Shown piece after piece: positions 1 through 7,922 of a stretch of 64,000 nucleotides of DNA (within the stretch, counting starts at the first letter, position 1; every line of letters starts with the position of its first letter). The notes beneath the pieces were generated by a model, which worked only from the letters and a program-made list of their open reading frames with translations, ran no database searches and had not been told where the DNA came from. The translations under genes were made by a program, and so were the position numbers. Source of the DNA: Mesorhizobium sp. Root157 (GTDB lineage: Bacteria > Pseudomonadota > Alphaproteobacteria > Rhizobiales > Rhizobiaceae); assembly GCF_001427385.1 (NCBI RefSeq), contig NZ_LMGJ01000001.1, forward strand, positions 62,001-126,000, in the 5' to 3' direction.

Positions 1-219
1 AGCGATCTTGGCGGGCAGTTGGTCACCACCGATGTCGGAAAATTGACGGCAGCCGAAATCGACACCGCGCTGGAGAGCGGCCTTTCCGTGGCCAATGCGT
101 TGCGCCGACGCGGCTTGATCCGGGCTGCCGCACTTTTCCTCGCAGGCGATGCTCGCTTGTGCGGCTCGCCCACGCTCTTTCTCAATCACGATGAATCGAA
201 GGAACTTTTTCATGCCTGA
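1..219 (+). CDS. UPF0280 family protein, C-terminal part (5' end outside window)
   Basis: The reading frame is open from base 1 and stops at the TGA at 217-219, so only about 72 C-terminal residues are present. The residues (DLGGQLVTTDVGKLTAAEID, then an ALRRRGLIRAAALFLAGDAR-like stretch) resemble the end of UPF0280 (ApbE-like) proteins, whose biochemical role is not established. The stop overlaps the ATG of the next gene by 8 bases, which indicates one operon with the AA_synth gene and the MarR gene. The assignment rests on recall of the family C-terminus and on the association of UPF0280 with AA_synth genes. The N-terminus cannot be assessed. Confidence 0.6.
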   Translation, partial: SDLGGQLVTTDVGKLTAAEIDTALESGLSVANALRRRGLIRAAALFLAGDARLCGSPTLFLNHDESKELFHA

Positions 220-796
220 ATTTCCCATCCGCAAGATCGCGGTGCTCACGGAAGACATCTTCCACGAAGGCGGACCGGCCGCAGAGGAACCGCGCCGGCG
301 CGCGGCTGCGCTGGCGATCGTGAAGAACCCGTTCGCAGGACGCTACGTCGAGGAACTTCAGCCGGCGATGGAAGACCTGAAGCCGCTCGGCCTGTTGCTG
401 ACCGACAAGCTGATCGCAGCGCTGGGCGGCGACATCAAGCCCATCGACGGCTACGGCAAGGGCGCGATCATCGGCAGCGACGGGGAGATCGAGCACGGCG
501 CGCTGTGGCATGTTCCGGGCGGCTATGCCATGCGGGCGCGGCTTGGCGAAGCCAAGGCAATCGTGCCGTCGGCCATGAAGGTCGGCGCTTTCGGCTCGCG
601 CCTCGACGTGCCGCTCGGCCATATAAACGCTGCCTATGTGCGAAGCCATTTCGACGCCTTCGAAGTCGGCGTTTCCGACGGCCCGCGGCCGGACGAAATC
701 CTGTTCTGCCTCGCCATGAGCTGCGGCCCGCGCATCCATGACCGCATGGGCGGCCTTGCCGTCAAGGACATCAAGGTGTGGGACGGTCAGCGGTGA
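212..796 (+). CDS. AA_synth (DUF1185) family protein
   Basis: This 194-residue protein begins MPEFPIRKIAVLTEDIFHEG and matches the 'amino acid synthesis' family (PF06684), whose real biochemical activity is uncertain. The chosen start is the ATG at 212, because AAGGA lies 8 bases upstream at 199-203. Longer starts at 149 and 191 would only add residues inside the preceding gene. There is no signal peptide or membrane segment, so it is probably a soluble cytoplasmic enzyme. Its start overlaps the UPF0280 gene and its stop overlaps the GTG of the MarR gene, so the three are likely translated as one operon. Such clusters are often tied to catabolism of heterocyclic or amino compounds, but nothing here identifies the substrate. 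Confidence 0.8.
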   Translation: MPEFPIRKIAVLTEDIFHEGGPAAEEPRRRAAALAIVKNPFAGRYVEELQPAMEDLKPLGLLLTDKLIAALGGDIKPIDGYGKGAIIGSDGEIEHGALWHVPGGYAMRARLGEAKAIVPSAMKVGAFGSRLDVPLGHINAAYVRSHFDAFEVGVSDGPRPDEILFCLAMSCGPRIHDRMGGLAVKDIKVWDGQR

Positions 797-1254
797 GCAG
801 CGGCACCGCCGGGCCGGCGCTCGTCGAGGCGAACGACGACGCCATGGACGACTACCACCTGCAGGAGCAGGTCGGGTTCGTCCTGCGCAAGGCCAACCAG
901 CGCCATCTGGCGATCTTTGCCGCACGCATCAGCGACCTGACCCCACCGCAATTCGCCGCACTCGCCAAGCTGCATGAGATTGGCGAGACATCGCAGAACC
1001 AACTCGGCGCGCTGATCGCCATGGACGCGGCAACGGTGAAAGGCGTCATCGATCGGCTCAAGGCGCGTGGCCTCGTCGACTTCGGCAAGCATGAGGCGGA
1101 CAAGCGCCTTCTGATGGTCAAGCTGACCGCAGAAGGCTTCGCCATGATCGAGCGACTGATCCCGCTGGCTGAACAGATCACGCAGGAAACGCTTGCCCCT
1201 TTGACCGCGCGCGAGATCGGAACCCTGATGCGGCTGCTCGGCAAGATCACCTGA
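793..1254 (+). CDS. MarR family transcriptional regulator
   Basis: About 153 residues with the winged-helix core of MarR proteins: a helix-turn-helix around TSQNQLGALIAMDAATVKGV and the wing around DKRLLMVKLTAEG. The start is set at the GTG at 793, which overlaps the TGA of the AA_synth gene (GTGA). ATGs at 778 and 844 are alternatives. It is the last gene of a three-gene operon and probably controls that operon in response to a small ligand. The ligand is unknown. It ends 9 bases before the convergent DadA-like gene. Confidence 0.85.
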   Translation: MSSGTAGPALVEANDDAMDDYHLQEQVGFVLRKANQRHLAIFAARISDLTPPQFAALAKLHEIGETSQNQLGALIAMDAATVKGVIDRLKARGLVDFGKHEADKRLLMVKLTAEGFAMIERLIPLAEQITQETLAPLTAREIGTLMRLLGKIT

Positions 1255-1263
1255 GAGGCTGTC

Positions 1264-2514
1264 TCAACGGCGGTAAACAAGGCCTTCCGGATCGATCTCG
1301 GGCTTGCGTCCGCCGACCAGGTCGGCAAGGAACTTGCCCGAGCCGCAGGCCATGGTCCAGCCGACATGGCCGTGGCCGGTGTCGAGATAGAGGTTTGCGT
1401 AGCGCGCCTTGCCGATCACCGGCACGGAATTCGGCATCATCGGCCGCAAGCCCGCCCAAAGCTCGGCTTTCTTCTCGTCGAATGCACCGGGGAAGAGTTC
1501 ATGCGCGGTCTTGAACATCGGGGCGAAGTCCTTTGGCTTGAAGGTGCGGTCGAAGCCGGTGAATTCCGCCGTGCAGGACAGCCGCAGCCGATTGCCAAGC
1601 CGTGAATAGCCGACCAGCCGATCTTCGTCGGCCCCACCCATGGTCGGCCCCTTGCTTTCGTCCTCAAGTGGAATGGTCGCCGCGTAGCCCTTGACCGGAT
1701 AGACAGGCAGGTCGATGCCGTAGCGGCGGCCGAGCAATCCGCTCTCCGGCCCCATGGCGATGACGACGGCATCGGCGCTGAGCACCCCCGCCGACGTCTT
1801 CACCGCGCGCACCTCGTTGCCCTCGATGTCGAGGCCTTCGACCGTCGTGTTGAACCGGAACTTCACGCCGAGCTTTTCGGCCGCATAGGTGGCGAGCTTG
1901 CCGACGAACTGCCTGGAATCGCCGGTCTGGTCGATCGGCGAATAGATCCCGCCCGCAATCAGATCCTTTGCGCCAGCAAGGCCGGGTTCGATCGCAGCCA
2001 CCCGGTCGCGGCCGACGATCTCGATCGGCAGGCCCCGCTCCGCCAGGTAACGGTAGTTCCCGGCCCCGTGATCGAAGCTTTGCTGCGAGCGGAAGAAATA
2101 GAGGATGCCCTTCTTGCGTTCGTCATAGGAAATACCTGTTTCCTGCGACAGCGCGTTGATGCAATCGCGCGAATAGAGAGCCAGCCGCAGCTTCACATCC
2201 GTGTTGGCGCGAAGCCGTGCCGGCGTGCATTGGCTCAGGAAGCGCAGGCTCCAGAGGTAGAAATAGGGGTCGGCACGCAGCCTCACCCTGATGCCGAGGT
2301 CGTGGTTGAAGATGCCTCGCACGAACGTCTTCAGCGCCGCCGGCGAGGCCCAGGCGGTGGCATCGCCGGGCGAAACCAGCCCCGCATTGCAATAGCTGGT
2401 GCCCATCGCGGCGGTCGGATGCCGCTCGATGACGGTCACGTCGTGGCCATCGCAGGCGAGGTAATAGGCCGCCGCCGTGCCCACCACTCCGGCACCCAAG
2501 ACAAGTATTTTCAT
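1264..2514 (-). CDS. dadA: D-amino acid dehydrogenase-like FAD oxidoreductase
   Basis: A 416-residue protein with an N-terminal FAD-binding Rossmann motif (VLGAGVVGTAAAYYLACDGH) and the DadA-like DAO fold. The C-terminal GLRPMMPNSVPVIGKARYANLYLDTGHGH-like stretch (split here to family-typical elements GLRPMMPNSVPVIG and TGHGHVGWTMACGSG) is characteristic of DadA. The family oxidatively deaminates D-amino acids to 2-oxo acids at the inner membrane, passing electrons to the respiratory chain. It stands alone, convergent with the MarR gene, with no racemase next to it. Several DadA paralogues occur in rhizobia, so the exact D-amino acid substrate is not determined. Length is normal for the family. 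Confidence 0.85.
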   Translation of the reverse strand: MKILVLGAGVVGTAAAYYLACDGHDVTVIERHPTAAMGTSYCNAGLVSPGDATAWASPAALKTFVRGIFNHDLGIRVRLRADPYFYLWSLRFLSQCTPARLRANTDVKLRLALYSRDCINALSQETGISYDERKKGILYFFRSQQSFDHGAGNYRYLAERGLPIEIVGRDRVAAIEPGLAGAKDLIAGGIYSPIDQTGDSRQFVGKLATYAAEKLGVKFRFNTTVEGLDIEGNEVRAVKTSAGVLSADAVVIAMGPESGLLGRRYGIDLPVYPVKGYAATIPLEDESKGPTMGGADEDRLVGYSRLGNRLRLSCTAEFTGFDRTFKPKDFAPMFKTAHELFPGAFDEKKAELWAGLRPMMPNSVPVIGKARYANLYLDTGHGHVGWTMACGSGKFLADLVGGRKPEIDPEGLVYRR

Positions 2515-2649
2515 CGCAGCCCCTGTGCGCCGACGCGGGCTTGCAACCGAAGCTTCTCCGCGGGGCGATCACCCCTTCTTAGCGCGTCCCTGCCCGCGTT
2601 TCGAGGGCATGCGTGGAGAAGCGGTGGATATGTCCGCGCCAAGAAGCCG

Positions 2650-3645
2650 TCAGCCGCGCGATGAATTCTTGCCACTTAGAATACGTTCCCAGGCCAGCGC
2701 ATCGCGCACGATCCCGTCGAGGTCGTCGCGCTGAGGTGCCCAGCCGAATTCGCGACGGGCAATATCCGAATTGGCAACCACGGCAGCGGCATCGCCGGCT
2801 CGCCGTTCTCCCAGCCTGACATCGAAATCCTGGCCGAAGACGCGGCGCACACTGTCGATGACCTGCAACACCGAATAGCCATGACCGTAGCCGCAATTGG
2901 CAACGAGGCTCTTTCCGCCTGTGCGCAGCCGTTGCAAGGCAAGCCGATGGGCGGCCACCAGATCGCTGACATGGATATAGTCGCGCATGCAGGTGCCGTC
3001 GGGCGTCGCGTAGTCGGTACCGAACACCTGCATGAACGGTCGCTTGCCCAATGCCGTCTCGCTGGCGACCTTGATGAGATGCGTTGCGCCCGGTGTCGAT
3101 TGACCGGTGCGCCCTTTGGGATCGGCGCCGGCGACATTGAAGTAGCGCAGCGCCGTATAGTTGAGGCCGTGGGCCGCAGCGGCATCGCGCAACATCCATT
3201 CGCTCATCAGCTTGGACAGGCCGTAGGGCGATTCCGGTGCGAGGCGGGCGTCCTCCGCGACCGGTTCCATGCCGGCACCGCCATAGACGGCGGCGGTCGA
3301 GGAGAAGATGAAATTGCCGACCCCGGCGCGCACCGCCGTTTCGATCAGCGCGCGCGTCTTGCAGGTGTTGTTGTCGTAATAGGCGAGCGGGTCGGAAACG
3401 GATTCCGGCACGACGATCGACCCGGCGAAGTGGATGATGGCATCGACCTTGTGCTCGCGGATCAGGGCGGCGACGAGTTCCTTGTCGGCAATATCGCCAA
3501 CCGCGAACTTCGCCTCGGGCGCCACCGCCCACTCGAAGCCGGTCGAAAGACGGTCGACGACAACGACGTCTTCGCCGGCGTCCAGCAACTCCCAAACCAT
3601 GTGGCTGCCGATATAGCCCGCGCCGCCAGTTACCAGGACTGCCAT
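2650..3645 (-). CDS. galE: UDP-glucose 4-epimerase
   Basis: A 331-residue extended short-chain dehydrogenase beginning MAVLVTGGAGYIGSHMVWEL, with the NAD-binding TGGAGYIGSH motif at the N-terminus. The catalytic region contains FSSTAAVYG and SPYGLSKLMSEW (YxxxK). It interconverts UDP-glucose and UDP-galactose for surface polysaccharide and lipopolysaccharide synthesis in the cytoplasm. The start at 3645 has a [12 protein letters not shown] ribosome site just upstream. An in-frame ATG 33 bases further upstream would add an atypical charged leader. It is divergent from hemA and is not in an exopolysaccharide cluster here. Confidence 0.93.
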   Translation of the reverse strand: MAVLVTGGAGYIGSHMVWELLDAGEDVVVVDRLSTGFEWAVAPEAKFAVGDIADKELVAALIREHKVDAIIHFAGSIVVPESVSDPLAYYDNNTCKTRALIETAVRAGVGNFIFSSTAAVYGGAGMEPVAEDARLAPESPYGLSKLMSEWMLRDAAAAHGLNYTALRYFNVAGADPKGRTGQSTPGATHLIKVASETALGKRPFMQVFGTDYATPDGTCMRDYIHVSDLVAAHRLALQRLRTGGKSLVANCGYGHGYSVLQVIDSVRRVFGQDFDVRLGERRAGDAAAVVANSDIARREFGWAPQRDDLDGIVRDALAWERILSGKNSSRG

Positions 3646-3876
3646 TGGTTCTGCTCTTTCCGCCTTCGTCTCGGCCAATATCCGCAGGCCACGATGGCTA
3701 TAATCCGTTAAAAAGCCATGGTGAAAAAGTGCCTCGGGACGGGAACGTTTTCGATCGGCGACGATCCAACAGTCGAAATAGGCCGATACCGCGGGCGTGG
3801 CATTTTGACCGATCGGCTTCGGTGGACGTCAATGGGAGCCGCGATTATTATCCGGGGTGAAAACTGGGATGCCGAA

Positions 3877-5154
3877 ATGAACTATCAACGGTTCTTCGAA
3901 GACGCGATCGACCAGCTTCATGCCGAGCGCCGCTATCGCGTCTTTGCCGATCTCGAACGCATGGTAGGCAAATTCCCGCGCGCACTGTGGCGCGCCGGGG
4001 GCCGCACCCAGGAAATCACCGTCTGGTGCTCGAACGATTATCTGGGCATGGGCCAGCATCCCGATGTGGTGAAGGCTTTCCAGGAAGCCGGCGGACGCAT
4101 GGGCTCTGGCGCGGGCGGCACCCGCAACATCTCCGGCACCAGCAATCCGCTGGTCGAGCTTGAGAACGAACTCGCGGACCTGCACGGCAAGGAAGCAGGA
4201 TTGGTCTTCACCTCGGGCTTCGTTTCCAACGAGGCGTCGATTTCAACCATCGCCCGGTTGCTGCCCAACTGCCTCATCCTGTCGGACGAACTCAACCACG
4301 CCTCGATGATCGAGGGCGTGCGCCGCTCCGGTGCGGAGAAGAAGATCTTCCGCCACAACGACATGGCGCATCTGGAAAGCCTCTTGCAGGCCGCAGGCCG
4401 CGAACGGGCCAAATTCATCGTCTTCGAGAGCGTCTATTCGATGGACGGCGACATCGCGCCGATCAAGGAGATCGCCGACCTCGCTGAAAAATACAACGCC
4501 ATGACCTATATCGACGAGGTCCATGCCGTGGGCATGTACGGCCCTCGGGGCGGCGGCATCACCGAGCGGGAGGGCCTGGCCGACCGCATCGACGTCATCG
4601 AAGGTACGCTTGCCAAGGCATTCGGAACCCTCGGCGGCTATATCACCGGCACCACGGCCGTCATCGACGCCGTGCGCTCCTATGCGCCGGGCTTCATCTT
4701 CACCACGGCGCTGCCACCGGCAATCGCCGCAGCGGCCACAACCTCGATCCGCCATCTCAAGGCCTCGCAGGTCGAGCGTGACGCGCAGCAGCGCCAGGCC
4801 GCCCACACCAAGCATATCCTGTCCGCCGCCGGCTTGCCGGTGATGCCGTCGGTGACCCATATCGTTCCGATCCTGGTCGGTGATCCGGAACTTTGCAAGA
4901 TGGCGACCGACCGGCTGCTCGGCGTCCATGGCATCTATATCCAGCCGATCAACTATCCGACCGTGCCGCGCGGCACCGAGCGGCTGCGCATCACGCCGAC
5001 GCCGTTCCATTCGGACCAACTGATCATGGAACTGCAATCGGCTCTGGTGGAGACTTGGAACGCGCTTGGCATTCCCTACAGCACTGCCGGTCGTCCCGCC
5101 GTTGCAGAGAGCGAGCGCATCGTTCCCTTGCTGGTGCCGAAGTCAGGCGGCTAG
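3877..5154 (+). CDS. hemA: 5-aminolevulinate synthase (Shemin pathway)
   Basis: This PLP enzyme condenses glycine with succinyl-CoA to give 5-aminolevulinate, the first step of haem synthesis in alphaproteobacteria. From the ATG at 3877 the protein is 425 residues and begins [20 protein letters not shown], as in rhizobial HemA. Visible landmarks are the glycine-rich [25 protein letters not shown] and [12 protein letters not shown] segments, and the PLP lysine K247 in [13 protein letters not shown]. The open frame extends upstream to 3718, but the extra residues are not family-like and probably represent leader. The roughly 230-base leader between galE and hemA could carry regulation, but no motif is recognised. 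Confidence 0.96.
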   Translation: MNYQRFFEDAIDQLHAERRYRVFADLERMVGKFPRALWRAGGRTQEITVWCSNDYLGMGQHPDVVKAFQEAGGRMGSGAGGTRNISGTSNPLVELENELADLHGKEAGLVFTSGFVSNEASISTIARLLPNCLILSDELNHASMIEGVRRSGAEKKIFRHNDMAHLESLLQAAGRERAKFIVFESVYSMDGDIAPIKEIADLAEKYNAMTYIDEVHAVGMYGPRGGGITEREGLADRIDVIEGTLAKAFGTLGGYITGTTAVIDAVRSYAPGFIFTTALPPAIAAAATTSIRHLKASQVERDAQQRQAAHTKHILSAAGLPVMPSVTHIVPILVGDPELCKMATDRLLGVHGIYIQPINYPTVPRGTERLRITPTPFHSDQLIMELQSALVETWNALGIPYSTAGRPAVAESERIVPLLVPKSGG

Positions 5155-5254
5155 TTTAGCCCGCTTCGCCTCTCTTCTTGTGGGTGAGGAGAGGTGTGCG
5201 GCTCGCGTTGCCCGGCATTTGCCGTCTGGATGTTGTTGCCCCGCTTTTTTCCTT

Positions 5255-5442
5255 TCGTCATCCTCGGGCAAGCCTGAGCGCAGCGAAAGGCGCGACCCGA
5301 GGATCCATGCCGTAACGCTTGGGAGTTGTACGGCCGAACAGAACGAGGAATGTTCTGCACCGTATTGCGCTGCCGCTCCGTCACGGCATGGATCCCAGGG
5401 TCTGCGCGACGGCCTTCGGCCTGCTCCGCCCTAGGATGACGA
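5255..5442. repeat. Palindromic intergenic repeat, family A, full copy
   Basis: Outer arms at 5255-5267 (TCGTCATCCTCGG) and 5430-5442 (CCTAGGATGACGA) are inverted copies with one mismatch. Inner arms around 5301-5318 (GGATCCATGCCGTAACG) and 5378-5396 (CGTCACGGCATGGATCC) are also inverted. Such nested palindromes are typical of dispersed rhizobial intergenic repeats. There is no coding sequence inside. Confidence 0.75.
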
Positions 5443-5843
5443 AGGTGGGATGGCGCACTTATTCATTGCCACGCTGCCTTTTTGGCCCTGGCCATTGTCA
5501 AAGAACTGACCTCGATTGAGAGGTCGGGAAGACGGGCGGCCGTTCGGACGCTCGTTTAGTAAGTAGTGCGACCTTGCGGCCGCCCCTCCGGTGGTCTTGC
5601 CTCACCGGGGGGCGCTGCCGCTTCAATGCGGCCCGCTGGCCCAGTCGAGGCCCGGACTTGGGGGCTCATCACCCAGCCGCACACCGCAGAAGCGATGGCA
5701 CGGATTATGGAAGAGGTGGAGAGGGTGTGGATAAGGGTGGTGAGAGGTTTTTGCGGAAAGTGAATGGGATCAAGGGGTTGGAGATACGGTGTGGACAAGA
5801 AATGGATGGATCGATCCACATCTGCTTAGTAGGCATCCTGCCG

Positions 5844-5916
5844 CACCGTCACGGCATGGACCCCGGACATTGCCTTCCCGCTCCGCTCGAAAGCGAATTC
5901 CGGGATGACGAAGCGG
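5844..5916. repeat. Palindromic intergenic repeat, family A, half copy
   Basis: The sequence CACCGTCACGGCATGGA followed by CCGGGATGACGAAGCGG matches the right half of the full copy at 5378-5442 in order and orientation. The left half is missing, so this looks like a truncated copy. It lies just downstream of the aminotransferase gene, which ends at 5985. Confidence 0.6.
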
Positions 5917-5984
5917 AGAGGTTGCGCCCACGCTCAGGCAGCGAACCGGATGCGCTCACCCCGGTCGGTGGAAAATCGCCATCG

Positions 5985-7154
5985 CTAGCGGGCGGTCCTG
6001 ATCCAGTTGGCCAGCCGATGCGCGGCTTCCTCGACCTGATCGAGGCGACGATGGAAGCACAGGCGAAAATGCCGGTCCCATCCCGGACCGAACGCGGTGC
6101 CGGGCGCCAGGCCGACATTGGCCTGATCCACAATATCGAAAGCTGCGGTTCGCGACTGTTCGATGCCGTCGATGGTGAAGAACAGGTAAAAGGCGCCCTG
6201 CGGCGCCGTGAAGCGTGCGAGGCCCGTTTCGGCGAGGATGCCGCAGACCAGGTTGCGCGCCTGGCGGGCCCGTTCGACCTGCTCGGCAATGAAGGCGTCG
6301 CCATCATCTAGCGCGGCCACGGCGCCGCGCTGCATGAACTGCGCCACCCCCGAAGTCGAATACTGGATAAGGTTCTCGAACACTTGCTGCAGGGACGGGT
6401 GTGCCTTGACCCAGCCGACCCGCCAGCCGGTCATCGCCCAATTCTTGGAGAAGCTGTTGACGAACAGGATGCGGTCGTCGTCCGCCGCAATATCGAGGAA
6501 CGAGGGCGCGCGCCGCCCGTCATAGTAGAACAGGGAATAAATCTCATCGGCGATGATCCACAGCCCCTTCGCGCGGGCAAGGTCGAGGATGGCTTGCAGC
6601 GTCTCGCGGTCGGCGGTCCATCCGGTCGGATTGGATGGCGTGTTGATGAAGATCGCGCTTGTATTGTGAGTGACAGCCGCAGCGACCCGGTCGACATCGC
6701 AGAACCAGCCATTGTCCGACTGCTGAAGCCGCACCGGCACCGCCTTCGCACCACCGATCTCGGCCGCGGCGGCGAAATTCGGCCAGGCGGGCGTGAGGTA
6801 GATCACCTCGTCGCCCTTTCCTGCCACCGCATCGATGGCAAGCTGGATGGCGTGCATGCCCGACCCGGTGACGATGAAGTCCTCACTGGCAAACTCGCGG
6901 TCGAAATGGCGCCGGTAGTAGCGCGCAAGCGCCTGACGCAGGTCCGGAATGCCTTTCTGCCACGTGTAGAAGGTTTCACCTGCCGCGAGCGCACGGCTGG
7001 CTGCTTCGGTGATAAAAGGCGGCGTCGGCAGATCACCCTCGCCTGCCCACAACGGGATCAGCCCGGCACGCTCGCGTCCATGGTTCATGACCGCGACGAT
7101 GCCGCTTTCGGGGGCGGCGCGCGCTTCGTCACGCACGTTTTGAATGAGGGTCAT
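5985..7154 (-). CDS. PLP-dependent class I/II aminotransferase
   Basis: A 389-residue fold-type I aminotransferase. It has the PLP-contacting NTPSNPTGW motif, the IADEIYSLFYYDGR segment with the conserved Asp and Tyr, the PLP lysine in FVNSFSKNWAMTGWRVGW, and the C-terminal substrate-carboxylate arginine in HFRLCFH. It transfers an amino group between an amino acid and a 2-oxo acid in the cytoplasm. The sequence resembles the aspartate/aromatic and arginine:pyruvate type subgroup of rhizobial enzymes, but the substrate cannot be read from sequence. It is probably monocistronic, because a strong terminator separates it from upstream mscL. Confidence 0.85.
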   Translation of the reverse strand: MTLIQNVRDEARAAPESGIVAVMNHGRERAGLIPLWAGEGDLPTPPFITEAASRALAAGETFYTWQKGIPDLRQALARYYRRHFDREFASEDFIVTGSGMHAIQLAIDAVAGKGDEVIYLTPAWPNFAAAAEIGGAKAVPVRLQQSDNGWFCDVDRVAAAVTHNTSAIFINTPSNPTGWTADRETLQAILDLARAKGLWIIADEIYSLFYYDGRRAPSFLDIAADDDRILFVNSFSKNWAMTGWRVGWVKAHPSLQQVFENLIQYSTSGVAQFMQRGAVAALDDGDAFIAEQVERARQARNLVCGILAETGLARFTAPQGAFYLFFTIDGIEQSRTAAFDIVDQANVGLAPGTAFGPGWDRHFRLCFHRRLDQVEEAAHRLANWIRTAR

Positions 7155-7211
7155 TCGGGCTCCGTTCGATTGCGCAACGGTGCTATCGCGTTTCAGGTCA
7201 GGGGAAAACAG

Positions 7212-7241
7212 AAAACCCCGGCCGCAACCGGCCGGGGTTTT
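7212..7241 (-). terminator. Rho-independent terminator after mscL
   Basis: A perfect 13-bp stem (7212-7224 AAAACCCCGGCCG with 7229-7241 CGGCCGGGGTTTT) surrounds a 4-base loop. Read on the minus strand it ends in a T-rich tail. It lies 25 bases after the mscL stop codon and before the aminotransferase start. Confidence 0.88.
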
Positions 7242-7265
7242 GGTCCAGGAGCCTTGAGGCCGCGG

Positions 7266-7688
7266 CTACTTGCGGGCGAGCAGGTCGCGAATCTCTGTCA
7301 GCAAGGCGACGTCTGCCGGGGGCGGCGCTGCCGCAGGAGCCGGCTTCTCTGCCTCGACGCGCTTGCGGATGTTGTTCACCGCCTTGACCATGAGGAAGAT
7401 GATCCAGGCCAGAATGACGAAGTTGAGAAGGACCGTGATGAAGCTGCCATAGGCGAAGACCGCACCCTGCTCCTTGGCTGCGTCAAGGGAAGTTGCCGTC
7501 ACCGTGGACGACAGTCCAATAAAGTAGTTGTTGAAGTCGAGGCCCCCGAAGATGGCGCCAACAATCGGCATGATGATGTCGTTGACGAGCGAATCGACAA
7601 TCTTGCCGAAAGCCGCGCCAATGATGACGCCGACCGCCAGATCCATCACATTGCCGCGGGAGATAAACTCCTGAAATTCCTTCAGCAT
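7266..7688 (-). CDS. mscL: Large-conductance mechanosensitive channel MscL
   Basis: A 140-residue inner-membrane channel that opens on membrane tension to release solutes during hypo-osmotic shock. The sequence starts [20 protein letters not shown], the conserved MscL N-terminus and first membrane helix. A second hydrophobic helix ([20 protein letters not shown]) and a charged C-terminal helix ending [11 protein letters not shown] follow. The start at 7688 has a GGAGGG site right upstream, so the longer open frame to 7787 is not used. Length is normal. Confidence 0.96.
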   Translation of the reverse strand: MLKEFQEFISRGNVMDLAVGVIIGAAFGKIVDSLVNDIIMPIVGAIFGGLDFNNYFIGLSSTVTATSLDAAKEQGAVFAYGSFITVLLNFVILAWIIFLMVKAVNNIRKRVEAEKPAPAAAPPPADVALLTEIRDLLARK

Positions 7689-7922
7689 TCGTCCCTCCAT
7701 GTCATGGCAACTTCCACTCGTTTTGTTGCTGCCAATCGGTTTCCACGTCGCTGACAATAGCAGAAACCAAGGGTTGCAAAACGACAAATTTATACCCGCG
7801 TCCTCCAGGTCGTTGGTCAGGTCTCATGACATCTTCCCGTGCCCCACGCCCAAGGTCTTGGTGGACACTCCCTTCAGGCTGTGATTGCTTCGTATGCATA
7901 GGGAGTTTCGAAAGCTGACGCC

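Larger units (their letters stand above)
5155..5984. other. Gene-poor intergenic region with palindromic repeats
   Basis: No supportable protein gene lies between hemA and the aminotransferase. Short open frames on both strands have no family-like sequence. The region holds one full and one half copy of a palindromic repeat (described separately). It also contains a purine-rich stretch around 5700-5810 (many gg, gtgg and gtgtgg runs) whose role I cannot identify. Confidence 0.7.

Noticed and set aside
3718..3876. N-terminal extension of HemA from the first ATG
   Set aside because: The extra 53 residues are not family-like; homologues start at [10 protein letters not shown].
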